This document shows positions 35,522 to 48,400 of a stretch of DNA of 64,000 nucleotides, piece after piece. How positions within the stretch are numbered: the stretch's first letter is position 1; every line of letters begins with the position of its first letter. This DNA is from Oikopleura dioica. Its lineage: Eukaryota > Chordata > Appendicularia > Copelata > Oikopleuridae. The notes below the pieces were generated by a model. It ran no database searches, had not been told where the DNA came from, and saw only the letters and a list, made by a program, of their open reading frames with translations. The stretch lies in contig OU015567.1 in NCBI GenBank assembly GCA_907165135.1, forward strand, positions 13,273,001 to 13,337,000, in the 5' to 3' direction. The translations under genes were made by a program, and so were the position numbers.

Positions 35522-37948
35522 ATGAGAAGGAATAAAAATAAGAAACATTTTTATATAGCCAAAGCTTTGGGTCCCAATTGGTCGAAAAGGATAAAAAAAT
35601 CCATCATCTCTGACTGGCTGTTTAAACTTCTACCAACGCTGAAGAGAAATACAACTCGCACTGAAAAATGCAGACTTATACTTTCTGTTGAAAGAGGCGA
35701 GTATCCTGGCGCGGATTATGCTGCTATTTATTGGACCTTTTTCAACTTTGAAACTCGCGAAGTAGGCTCACTTTGGAAGATAAACGATGGAGAAGAAGAA
35801 AAACTCGCTAGTTTCTCGACAACAACTTTTCAAAAATATCTTCTTGACCGCAACCCGAGATTCATCAATACAAAAATTTTCCGAGAGGAACTAAGGCCTG
35901 AACTTGGTTCTTGGGACACTTCTTGTAGGGACAGTTCCGGTGGAGAATCGATAATTGGCAATGAAAACGACCAATTTGATGCTTTTTACCGAGTTCAGCA
36001 TTTCGATCCGTGTCTTTTTACGTCTGAACTTCAAGCTGACGATCTTGAATTTGTTATTCACCAGCCTAACGGTAAAATTATAAAGGTTTTCTATCCATTT
36101 ATTAAAAAGTTAAGAATACAGAAAAGCGACTGGAACTGTAAGGTTCTTTGATCATTTAGCAATAAATCCATCTGACTTGGATAACGAAGATGACTGCATC
36201 CCAATTCATCCAAATGTCATCAAAAACTTCGCGAATATCGAAATTTTCTTGAAGTCGGATTCTGATAAAAGCGATTGTCTCGGATGGATAACGATCATGG
36301 AAAGAGGACAAAACAGAAATTTAAGAAGCCGTTTGCGATCTGAGTCTTTGACAATCGAGCAACGACGGGAAATCGCGATACAAGTACGGGCAGGACTAGA
36401 CTATCTGGCACTTATTGGGATAAAACATTGCGATCAGAAACTTGAAAACATTGTTCTCGTTGGTCGAGATCTAACTCCTAAATGGATAGATTTTGGCGTT
36501 GTTTACGATCACTCGGGCCGCACGGGATATCGAGAAATGGGTTATGTTCGAAGAGGAGACAAGTTCCGATACTGTCAGAGTCTCTCAGCTGCGACTCCAG
36601 GATTTTGTAGAGTCAGTAAAGTTTTGGGAAACCCGAAATACAATCATCGTGATCGTCCCATAAATAAGACTCTTATTGAACAGTTCGATCAAGAAATCGA
36701 AAAATTTGATTGTGGCATGGACTATTACTGGTATCATGATCCCCTCAGAGACATAGACAGATATCACACTGGGAAAATTGAAATACCGATTTTAGTTTTT
36801 CTTTTCTGTGATTGGAAGACAGCATGGAATCTTCTTTTCCGACCAACAACTGAATTAGAAGATGCACATATTCTCACACTACTTGAGCGTTGTAATCTTT
36901 TCTGGCTTGTTCATTTATCTCCAGACTCGAATAATATACCCGATGCGGCCTTTAGAAGTGTGAGTTCTGTTTTTTCTCTCCCAAGAAATGATGCAAGTTT
37001 CGTTCTGGACAGTAATATCACGAAATCAATTCAAATGTCAGAAATGAAGTTTGAATTTACGACGTTCTTCCACGAAGGTTTTCAGAATATCACAAAGCAT
37101 GTTGTTGATCAAAAAGACTCAGCTTTATGTGTACCAGTATGTGTGGCAAATCTACTCTGTAGTGCGATTCTAGAGTGCGTTAAAACGAAGAGACTTCCTA
37201 GCTATCTTCATGAAGATTGTTTTGATGTTGAAAAAGTGAAAGAAGCTTTCAGCTTCACAAGAATCTTTCACTTCATAACATTTTTGATATATCCAAGAAG
37301 CCTGGCTGGCATGAACTTGAATCCTAATCTTGATGAAATTCAGAAGCAGTATTCACAGCGTATCGAAGGTATCTTGGAAAGTTTAAAGAATGGACCTTAT
37401 GCCCGAATGCCTATGTGGAATTGGATGTTGGGCGCCATTGGAAAGCATTATCTAGATCGTCATTTTCTTTTTGACAGTAAATTGATTTTTCATAGAGGTT
37501 TGTGAAAAAAAAATTTCTAATGATTATTATTAATTTATATTTTTCTTAAGTTCAGTTACACAGAAGATTCAAATTCAAACGCCCACTTACTGTTACCGCC
37601 GCTCTCAAAGACGAAAATGAATTAATACAGCATCAAATGATCATTGACAGGGTGGAGGATACGGAATATGTACTACAAAATACCCAATCTGACGAAAATA
37701 ATGATGTTGAGATCCGTATTCCGTTATCTCGAGAATACTACAGCGAAACTTGTACTCACGAAAGATTTCCCCGAAAGGTAATTTCTTTCTTCGCCATGGA
37801 GCCAAACTGTTGGTACCTCTATCCGTACGCTTATTCTATTGAAATCGAGTTGGACAAAGAGGAATCTTCTGACGAAGGCTTACTTTTATTTCAACATACT
37901 CTCCGACTTCTTCATAATCTCGCCGAAGAAGACGACGAAGAAGAATGA
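35522..37948 (+). CDS. Divergent kinase-like protein with papain-like Cys motif
   Basis: Three segments (35522-36137, 36160-37499, about 37553-37948) give about 780 residues. Kinase features seen in order: a beta-3 like strand KIIKVFYP, a helix region, the catalytic loop IKHCDQKLENIVLV (Cys instead of Arg in HRD), WIDFGVVYD (DFG intact), and an activation segment end ATPGFCRVS with no APE. The glycine-rich loop is not recognisable. A second region reads VVDQKDSALCVPVCVANLLC, reminiscent of the oxyanion Gln and active Cys of papain-fold peptidases; no catalytic His is obvious. The tail is acidic (LAEEDDEEE). The first junction is either a 22-nt intron or a frameshift. The last intron (37500-37552) is an ordinary GT-AG intron. 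The protein may be a pseudokinase or a lineage-specific family member. Confidence 0.65.
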
Positions 37949-38086
37949 GCAACTTTTTCCTGCAAAATAAAAATGAAAATCCGATTTACTTTGCTATTAT
38001 TTTCATTAGTAAAGTTACCCGCGAATTGTATAAAAATAATCTCTTTATTATAATAAAATATTGTCGGTATAAATGAAAAGCTTAGT

Positions 38087-39335
38087 TTATGAAACATATT
38101 GAAGAATATTACAGTTGGATAGCTTTAGTTTCTGCACAAGTTCTGTTGCGCGAGTCTTGATCGAGTCGTTCGGTTCACCGATTCGTTCGCTAAACCAAGC
38201 CAGGGTTGTGAGTGCTTTTGCGGTGCTCTGAGACTCGGCTGAGATTGATTCCATCGTCTTAAAATTGATATGAGTATTTGTAAAAGAGTTATAAAGTTAC
38301 TTCTGCAATCGCCTTGAGCATGTTAAAAGTCTCGCCCTTTTCTAACACCGGAATATCCAAATTCTCATCTGCCAAAAGTTGAAGCCAGCAGTCGAGCGTC
38401 CTCTCGTAGAAACTAATCGCAACTTGCATCATTCCTGGATTTCGGGCGGCCATATTCGCCAAGTTGAAATATCCACAAGCGGCGCCGATTGATTCTGTTC
38501 CAGCCCACAGCGAAGCGTAAAATACTTGTTCTGCGAATAGTCTTAAAAACCAAATTTGTCTATCTTTTGATATCCCAAAATTACCTTGATGCATCTTCAG
38601 TATTTCCCTTGGCTGCTTCAAGCAATCCCATGGCCCGGTAAAGCCGAGAAAAGACTTGGTTAATTGTCTCATCTTCTTGATTACGTTTGATAACCCAGTT
38701 CGCTTTTTGCAGGTGCTGGTCCGCTTCACGGTGTTTGTTAAGTCCGATGCAGATTTCCGCCAAAAGAGTGTACGCTGGTATTAATCGCAAATCGTTCACT
38801 CCGTAAATGTCGCCCGCTAGGACGAGAAACTGTTGAGCTGCGAGCAAGGCATGAGCGTGATTTCCTGACTGTAATAATGCTGAAAACAGTTAGCATTAGA
38901 ATTCCGAGGCCTCAGAATACCTAAAGCTGTGACGGTAGAAAGCTCCAATATTTTTTCCTGTTTCATTAGTAAATTCTCTTGATTCATTCTGGCTTTTGTT
39001 GATGATGTGATAAATGTTGTTGCCTAAAATAATCGTCTAATCTGCCGTTTTCTTCCTTGTTTTCAGTGAGTAAGTTGAAGACTTACTGATGTTTTGATAG
39101 ATGAAGTTTTTTTCTTCTCAGCAAAGGCGGCCCGGGAAAGTAAGGATTCCAAGTACTCGGGATACAACTGCCCGATAGCTTCTCCTATATTCGTTTCACC
39201 CAGGGCCTTGGTTTCGCCCAAGATTTTGGTCAATTTCAAAAGGCAGACAGATGCTTCTGCCAATCGGCGCTGCTTAACTGTCCCATCTCTTGCTTGTCTA
39301 ATGCAGTGATTTGCGAGTCCCTCATCGAAAGTCAT
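38087..39335 (-). CDS. ZMYND12: ZMYND12-like TPR protein lacking the MYND finger
   Basis: The gene starts at 39335 (MTFDEGLANHCIRQ) and ends at 38087. Its middle matches vertebrate ZMYND12: YGVNDLRLIPAYTLLAEI, ANWVIKRNQ, LYRAMGLLEAAKGN, FAEQVFYASLWAGTE and ACGYFNLANM align with its TPR-like helices. ZMYND12 is an axonemal protein that associates with TTC29 and the dynein heavy chain DNAH1 and is needed for sperm flagella (established in other eukaryotes). Here the N-terminal Cys-rich MYND finger of the vertebrate protein is absent; the first 90 residues contain no zinc-binding pattern. Introns are short and GT-AG. The ATG is directly preceded by TTTCAGA, a splice acceptor, and the DNAH1 stop is 96 bp upstream on the same strand. 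Confidence 0.75.
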
Positions 39336-39431
39336 TCTGAAAGTTAAACATTTGAAGGAGAGAAAATATAATTGTTGAAAATAGATTATATTTATTATAA
39401 AAATAGAGATTATACAGGTGAAATAAAGGAA
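39336..39431 (-). promoter_or_regulatory. Short intercistronic spacer with acceptor (candidate trans-splice site)
   Basis: This spacer lies between the DNAH1 stop and the ZMYND12-like ATG. It ends in a pyrimidine-rich tract and TTTCAG one base before the ATG. No room is left for a normal promoter plus 5' UTR, so the downstream message is probably released by spliced-leader trans-splicing. Confidence 0.55.
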
Positions 39432-42400
39432 TTAGTAATCAAGAGAACACATGAGCGCAGTAGCGCGTCGAATCCAATGATTTTCGTCCTTGTCGGTCGG
39501 CAGCTCGACTGGCATGACGAAGTTGGTGGAGTGACCAGTCGTCGAAAGAGTACCAGCTCGAGTGATGGTCTTGTAGATCGGACAGGTGTAGATTCCAGAT
39601 TCTTTCTTTTTGCGATTTGGAACTGGGATCAAATGCATCGCAGCCATATCGGTGTAGAGCTCCTTTGGACGCGATTCAGCAAGCTAAAACGATTGATTAA
39701 AACCGCTCTTGCAAATCTAAATCTTACAATCTGTTTGTCTACATCCCAAATAGCCGCTTCCAAGAACAAGCCTCTGATGTAACATCCATCATCTGGCGCC
39801 TTCTGAACACGCTCCCATTCATCAAGCGGACCGGGAAGGACAGCAAAGTCGAATCCAATCGTATGAATAGATACTTGCACTTTTCGTGCAAAGTTCTGAA
39901 GAGTACCAGTGATGAAAGCTTGTGGGAAGAAGAATCCGGAGATCCAGAAGACAGCTGGGGTACCGTTGTCGACCCAATTTTGGATAAACTGGCATCGCTC
40001 AACAAGATCTTTTACCCATGCACCGAGGGGCTTGAGGGATGGATACGCGCATTTTGACCAGTTCGCTGGGACTTGATTGTCGAAGAGAGAGTTGAACATC
40101 TTTTCAAGTGCATCAGACATAACAACGAGACCTAAAATAAATTATCAATAGAATAAGATGTTAGTTATGAGCTTCAAGTAATTGAGATTTTACATTTGGT
40201 ATTCTGTTTTCATGCTTATTTTTTTATAATTGGTGGTGGGATTTGTACCGAGCATGGTTTATCCGGAGCGATGACACCCCCAGAAGGGGAACACTGCCCA
40301 GAACAGGAATATGCCCGGCTGGCGGCGACCGTGCTTCCGAAGAAGCAGGGAGTCGCCACACGTTAATTCTCGAGACTGCGACCTTGACATCACATGTGGT
40401 CTTAGATTTGACCGACGCCAAATTGCCGCTCGGGCAGACTCAACGAACAGTTCAAGCTCGTCGAGGGCACACCCTCGCCTCGAAAGCTTATTGGCCAAAA
40501 ATAATTAGAAATAGTTCAAGAACATATGCCGATTATGGTTTCTAGCGTTTTACTAATTTATCATAGCTTTTACTTTTTAGGCCGACATTAAATTTAAAGA
40601 CGCACGCTGTTCTCACAATAAAGCTAGAAATTTACCTTTGATAGCCATTTGCATCTGGCTGAGCGAGCTCTTCATGACATTCAGCAATTTATTGAATCTT
40701 TCTGCTTCTTGTTGCAGAACAGTATTCATGGATTCTTCATACATGACTGGGTACTTATTCATGATTCCTTCCAAGTCGAATACAGGTGGTAACTGGCCTT
40801 GAATCTCCGTTGCAAGCTTGGAAACCACGTCTTCTCGTGAAATACCACCAGAAGCGGATCGCGGCTGGAGGGCGAGAAGAGTGTTGAGGAGGAACATAGT
40901 CTGATTGTTGGCGTAAGCGATATCAGCGTTATCGTGAAGGCCGAAAACATCTGGCTTGTCGTTGATCGGCAAAGTTCTGTAGTAATTCATGTAGTCGGCG
41001 AACTCGGACTCGGCTGGATCGATTTGAACGAAGATTTCGGACGGATCGAAAATGTAGCCTGTCTCGAGAACGGCGGGCTTGTAGAATTCACCAAGGATGG
41101 ACATCATGCATCGTCGATCCCAATCGTCAGTAACACGACCTAAACAAGAATGTTATGTGTTGAAAGAATTGTGGTTTCTTACCTCCGTAGTTGATGTGAC
41201 CGGCTGTGTAAGTCAAAACCTTGTAAGGCACTTCTGGCTCGTATTCATCCAAGAACATTCGCAACTGCGACTGACAGATTCGAAGATCTCCATCCGTAAA
41301 TTCGTACGGAATGTTGAAACCGAGGGAGCCATACTTTCTGCGCTCAAGGAGAACACCGTGCACCATGCAAAGAGAGAAGAGGAGAGTCTTGAAGATATTT
41401 GGCGTCTTGCACGCTTCGAGGAAGTCATCATCGACAACCATGGTCGTGTACGCCTTGAGCAGATTGGCTTTGATTCCACGAGGAGGCTCCATCGTCATTT
41501 TAGAGCCATTCTGCAGGACAGAGACCGGGAACTTGTTCGAAGGCATCGAAGTCAGCCAAATTCGGAAATCGCGATGAACAAATTCAGGGGAGATGTTTTC
41601 AATCAGTCGTTCCAAGCTAGGCATCCAAGATGGCGCCAAGTGACAGTTCTGGAAGAATACCCACTGTCCTCGTTCCATCGCTGATTTCATCAAAGCTTCG
41701 GCGATCGGGCCCTGACCTTGGCCGAGCGAGATCGAATTCATTTTCTTGGTGAATTTCTTTGCCTCTGCGAATTTGTGCAAATCAGCAGCAGGATCTGTAC
41801 CGGACGAGAGGACGAAAATAAGAGCCGATGTTGGGGAGGATTCTGCGAATACCTCAGCCAAATCAGTGCTCTGCGGCTCGATGAATCGTTGGCCAAGATT
41901 AGCTGCGACGTAGTCTTGAACTGCGTTCGTAATTTTGTCCGACCGAAGCATTCTCAACACGATCATTTTCGCGAGGCCATCGTTGAGTTCTTCTTTGACG
42001 GGCATGTCCATTTTGTGCGGGTTCGGGTTTTCATAAATTTGACGCCAGACGTCTTCTTTCTCAATAAACTCTTGCGGGAATCCTTTGAATCGATCAATCG
42101 AGTATTCCATTTGAAGAAGCTCCATCCATGATTTGTCTGGAACCCATTCGGGCTTTTTCAACTCCGATTCGGGCAACGCAGCTGAGCCTGCAAGAAGATA
42201 TCGGAATTCCATAGGATTGATGACTGCATCGTTGAGTTGAATGCGAATGCAGACGAGGAAGGCAAACATGAGCTTGTGTCTTTCGAAGAGGGATCGACAG
42301 ACGTTGCAATAGAGCGAGAATGTCATGAACGAGTTGATATTTGCAATTCGCTCGTCGATGTCGTCTGATCGCTCGGCGTTGGCGATCGCGTTGACGAAGA

Positions 42401-45400
42401 TGTTAACGTACCAATCAAGCGAGTATTGGTACATCGGATCGACGTTGGACAAATCGGAGACGCAGAAGAATAAGATCTGCGATCGGACAGCGACGGGGAT
42501 GTATTTCATTCGAGTTTCGTCGATTTCCTTCTCCGTGATTTCTGCCGCAGCGACCTTGGCCTTGATTTCTTTAGATTTGGCGTTCGAGGCTTCTAGCGCT
42601 TGGATGAGATCCACATCGTCGACTGGGTTTCCTTGCGAGTCGGAAAGACGTTGGAGAATTTCGTCCTCGATCGACTTAAGTTCTTGCTTCATATTCGCAT
42701 TTTGCACGATGAGCTGGTTCTTGGCTTCTTCCAAATCCGGTCGTTCTTCTGCCACAACGCGGCCGAGCAGCTGATCTTCCAGTCCAGACGGAGCAAGAGT
42801 AAAGTTAATGACGGTGACCTTTGTGGAAATTTCGGGCGTGTAGTGAGGATTGGGGAGCTTGGAGGTGAGGTAAAGCTTGAAATCGTCGTGGTAGGGAATC
42901 ACAGCATCTCCCAATTTGATCGCGTTCCATCCCTGCTGCTTGAAAATCTGCTTCAGTAGAATCGGCTCCAGCGCAGGATCGAGTTCTTCTTGCACATTCT
43001 CTAAGAGAACGGGCTTTCCGAAACGCACGGCGTTTTCGAGGGAGCGGAGAAAGTCCTTGTCGGTGAGTTTTAGCACGTCGAGTTGGTTCTTTTTCTCCAG
43101 TTGCTTGATCCATTTGTTGGCTTGGCCCTAACGAAGAGTTGAAATATTGGATTCACTTTTCAGTGTCTATATTATTTCGTTTTTAGTGAAAAACTTGTCT
43201 GGTTTTTTCTTTATAAAGAAAATTATTGACGAGAAATTCTGAGTTCGCAAATTTACTACTCCTTTCCTGAGGGTCGATGAATAGCGGCCATCGCTTTGTA
43301 TACTGCGCAACAATGGCATTTGCCGTCGACAAAGAGTCCCTCGGCAAACCGTAGATCTGCCAGTTGCGGATTTTCACTGGGTCGCCATAAGCAGCGACGA
43401 GATCGGGTTGATCCGTGCGGGGCACTCCCCGCTTGTCGATGAATTCAGTCCATTCTTTGACGAGATCAGCTCGGAATTCACCCGTGAAGGGGCCAAGATA
43501 GGCGATTGTTCCGGCAGAAACGAGGACATCTCCAGCCAAATGATCAAGTTGATGATTCAATCTGAAGAGGAAATGTTTAGCTCCCTATTTTAAAATGAGG
43601 AAAAACAGTAGCCTCTGGACGAAATGTGTCACTGGCCAGATACAGCCGGAGTCCAAAATAAGGGACTTTTTTTGGTCCCGAATTTTCGAAAAAAAGTCCC
43701 TTAAATTGGTTCAATTTAACATAGAAAACATACAAATCGGGGCGCAGATTTTAGGCATTTCGAGCCAAAAAGTCCCTTATCTTGGTGTCCCTTATTTTGG
43801 ACTCCGGCTGTAGGTGTGACAATAAGGTCACAAGACAGTTAAGGTCATTTCTATATAAGTGGGACAAAATATCCATCAGGCGCAAAAAGCGTGATCTTAG
43901 GGAAGCGAATTCTAGTTTTTACGGTTCGAACCGGCTCGAAACGGATTTTCGTATTTCAACGAAAAAGTTCATTGAACGCAAATATGAAAATGTAACATAA
44001 GATACAGGTAGAATGACCTCTGAACAAAGTCGAAGAAGGAATTTAAAAATATTTGAACGGCTTTCAAAATGGAAAATTCCCAAAGTTCAACAGTGATTCT
44101 TTCTTTTCTGTACATTTTTGGAATCTTAAGAGATTTGGAGTAGATAAAAAGAAAATATTTTTATGATTTTTAGAAACGAAAATCGATTTGTTTTGACAAA
44201 ATGCTCGATTATAAGAAAAATAATTAATAAGGAAAGCTTTGAAATATAATTTTAAAAGATAAAAAACCGAAAGTATTAAATTTGCTAATAGAAATATGAA
44301 AAAAAAAATTCAGTATAGAAAATTTCACTTCTCAAAAACATTCTTGAATTTTCCATCGACTGGGTATTTTCCATTGAAACCAGTTGGGACTAGTCTCGTT
44401 GAGACGGGCCAATGAGCGTTCGAGTTGAGCGCGAACTACCAGACCGGCGCTAAACGCGCATTTACCAGACCAAAAAATTACCAGATCGACTCTGGTCCTC
44501 AGTTGAAGCAGTTCATAAATAAACGCACGAAGACCTTATCCTCATCCGCAGAAGAAAAAAATCAGATCGTGGGAAAAACCCTCACTCGACAACCTACTGC
44601 AGTCATAAAACAACTGTAAACCACAAAACAAAAATAACACCAAGAATATCTTCAGAAGGCAACAAAGTTCGCAAAGTTCGAAAATTCGAATAGAGACAAA
44701 AGAGAAAGAAGCAAAAGAGAACTTCGAAAAAATGTGCAAGATTTCGAACAAGATGATCAAGCTCTCGAAAATGTCCAAAACCGACGTTCAAGTGTTTTTG
44801 ACGAATCGACGATTCGAGGAACATTTGGTGAGTTCTGGTTGTTTTTTTAGACCGAGCGGGTGGGTTTTATCGAAATTTACTGAAGCGAATCTTTGCCGAT
44901 GAAAATAGAATTGAGGCAAATATGAAAATTTTTCGTCATTTTTGCTGAAAAATCTGGCTTATCGCCAATGTAAAGTGTGAACGAGAGTTTTTATACCGGT
45001 ATTGTTCAAATTTACTGTAAAAAAGCTTTTATTTCTAATTCGCAAAATTCTTAATTGACCGGAATGTTGAGCTCATCAAAAGTCAACCGAGATGAACCCA
45101 TCTTTTTTGTTGATAAAGCGCTATGTCTAAGTAATAAATCATTATTGCCCCCTTCTGTTTCTTGAATAATTTTACGAATTTCCATATTTAGGAAGTATTT
45201 CGAAATTGCAACGGATCGACGCTTCTGAAGCTCCCGCGAAAGTTCATCATCGACAAGTGCGGCGTTGCTGATGGAATTCGCCTCTACAACATTTTGCAAA
45301 CGCACCAGAAAAATGAACAGCTGCGGAAAGCGGCTAGAAAGCGGTCAGAGTCCTACAGGCCTTACAATAATGAAGATCCGATGAGCTCTTCCGACGAGTC

Positions 45401-48400
45401 TTCGGATGAGTTCGAACCGATGGAGTTGGTTGAAGCGTGTGAAGAGGTGGAGAGCTCTTTTGAAAAACCAAAGTATCAACTTCCTGGAGTGAAATTGAAG
45501 GTGGATGTGATACGAACCCGACTGGCTCGGTTAACAGGAGCTACTGAGACGGAAATTGGTCGCATCGTCGAGGAAAAGGTCAACCCGGAAGGAGAAACCG
45601 TGAAAGTCATCCTCACTGACGAATATCTTCAAAAAGATCACGAAAATGTCGAAAATCGAATTTTCAAGTTTTAATGAAAAAATATCTACACTGTGTCATA
45701 TTTTCCAACTTCTGTAGCCTTATATTCTTTACCCCACAACAAAAAAGAGACAATTCTTTATTTCTTTCGGTTGTAAATATACTATTGCGCTTATAGAAAA
45801 CATTAGCTTTCTCGGCATTTTGAAAAGATCAATCTCTTGACTGGAAGATTCGAGCTTGGGAGAAACATGTTCTAGACAAGTCTCGGAGAGACTTGACAAA
45901 AAGCTGCTATCGTGTTAACATAATTCGGAAAACAAGTTTTGGCGTGGACATCCCCACTGCCCTAAGGGTCCTCAAGAGGAATCATCTGCTTTTGATAAAC
46001 TAATGAACAACAACTGTTAGTAGTGGCTTACTTTGTGATAGATTCGGCCCATCTGACCTTCTCCCCAGCCAGACCGCCGATGAGTTTATCAGCTCGGACC
46101 AATCTGTCCTGACACAATTGCGTGTTTCTCTCCAATTCTTCTTTCTTGGCAACGGTCGCATGAAGATCCGCATTGAGCTTGTTCAAACCGGCTTCGACCT
46201 CGGCCAATTTCGCCTGAGCAGATTGAAGAATTTCTTGAGCTTCAGCGAGTTCCGCTTGGGCGCCAGCGAGAGCTTGTCGCTTTGGCTCGACGGCTTTGGC
46301 GACGTGGTGGTACTTGTCCATGGCTCTGACCCACATACAAATCGAGGTACAGGCTTTTGAGGCTTTCGCGATTGCAGCGGGCTGGAAGTCTTCAGATTCG
46401 ATGTACGGGGCGATTTTCGTAATGACATGTTCGGGAATGTTGTCCTTGTCGTATTTGAAAAGAGATTCCAAGAACTTTGGAGGAGCTTGAAGCAGGGCTT
46501 TGCCAGGTTCCCAGTAGTCCGCAACCTTTTTACCAGGCTGCTCTCCCGCCACCATTTTAGGCTTGATCTCGAACATAATACAGACGGCTTCGATGACCAT
46601 TCGCACACCAGGTGGTGGACGCTGCATGGCTCGGACTTCGACGACATCAGATGTATTGAGAGACTAAAAATAATTTTCATAAAGAGGTTTTCAAAGTTGA
46701 AATAGCAGTTCGTGGGAATCATGGAAGACTTACTTTTAGCGATTTAGTGGCGGCTTCAAGAGCTGGCAAAGCTTCATCCAAATCTCTTTGGGCGTCTTCT
46801 GCAATTCTCGAAGCTCTTTCAGCGGCAACTGCCGACTCTTGTTCTTGCACAGCAACAGTTGCTTTTGTCTCGTTTGCAATGATTGTATCTTTTCTATCTG
46901 CACCATCGTCTCAGCCGTCTTTTCCTGAGCAATTTTCAACTCGGGTTGCATTTCTTCGAGCTCGACTTGCATAACTGCGACGTCCTCGGCGGTTTTGAGG
47001 AGTTTGTCGAGACCGACCTTCATTCGATCACGCTGAGTTCGGACCTCATCGATCTTGATTCCGTAGAGTTTGTTGAAAAGGGCGAGAAGATCTAGATATG
47101 CTGTTGGTGTGACGTAGTTATGACGCTGCAGCTCAGCCTTGAATCTTTCAGAAGCTACGGCGACGGATTGATGCATCTGCATGCAAACGTCGATGATTCC
47201 TTTGAGCACATCTTCTGTAACAGGAGTGTCAGCGATGAAAGTGTTTGCGACCGACCGCAAGGCTTCATCGGGCCACTCGGTGAACCAATCGATAGTACAG
47301 CACGTGATCAATGAAGGGAACTGTCGAAGACGCGCTCGGAAGATGTCACCAATTGGAGACATGCATACGACTGTATGCAAATTAGCCTTGACCCGACGTG
47401 TGTAGACGCTGAACATGTTCGATTTTGTAGGGACAAGACCGAGACTAGCGCATTCTGATTTCATTGCATTGTAAATTTTATCTAGCTCATCTTGGGCATA
47501 GATGTTGGGAACATCACCAGAGTTGAGAATACCGTTGATGTCTTCTAAGAATGACTCGTCTTTGATTTGAGTATCTGAGAAGAGGAAGACTGTAGCCTTT
47601 TGTTGAAGACCTGCTTGCATCATTACTTTTTTGATGTCTTCTCGCCATTCGTTGACGCCATAATTTTTAGCGAGCTGAATCTGGAAGCACTCGTAGTCAG
47701 ACAAGTGTGCCGCGAGACGAGTGAGTGATTGTCGACCAGAACCACCGAGACCGAGGAGAAGAGCGTTTCCAAGTGGCTGTCGAATGATTCGACTGATTCT
47801 TGAGACGTGTTGAGCAGCATCCATGAAAAGAACAAGTTTCATTTGCGCTTGGGAAACTTCATTGTAGTCTTCCAAACTCTCTGTCATTACGTTGATCATT
47901 TTCTTGTGATCTTTGACAAATTGATAAGCTCCGTTGTTGCTCACGAAATCTGCGAAGATGACAGGCTTATGAGGAGCAACTTCATTGAAATCGAGGCCAA
48001 ACGAGTCATTGATCTTTCCCTTGAGCTGGTCTTCGAACCAAGTTCGATCCTCGTTGTTGATAAGACGATCAGAGAAGACTCGGCAAGCTTCGTGGAACCA
48101 AAGCTTTGTGAGAACTTGCACATCCTCGATTTCTTTAGGAGCATGCATAAGCATACCTTGGAATACCTTAGCTAGATCTCGAAGATTGAAAGTGTAGTGG
48201 GACTTTGCTGGCGTGGGCAAGAGTGACTTGCAGACTGTTCCATAAACATCAATTGTACTATTGACAAGAGGATCTTTGAATTCAAGAAGGCTTTCTGGAA
48301 GCCAAGAGTCGAGAATTTTACCGAAAATACGGGCCTTTGATTTGTCACCCATTTCTGTAAATGCAAGTTGGTTAAAATGACGAAGAAGTCGAGCGGTGAC

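Noticed and set aside
40224-40545. Open frames on both strands in the GC-rich DNAH1 intron block
   Set aside because: GC-rich DNA has few stops by chance; no transposase, reverse transcriptase or gag motif is visible.
46736-46888. C-terminal 50 residues of the long DNAH1 frame (SLQTRQKQLLL onward)
   Set aside because: Out of frame after the homopolymer shift; the alternative frame matches the conserved stalk.
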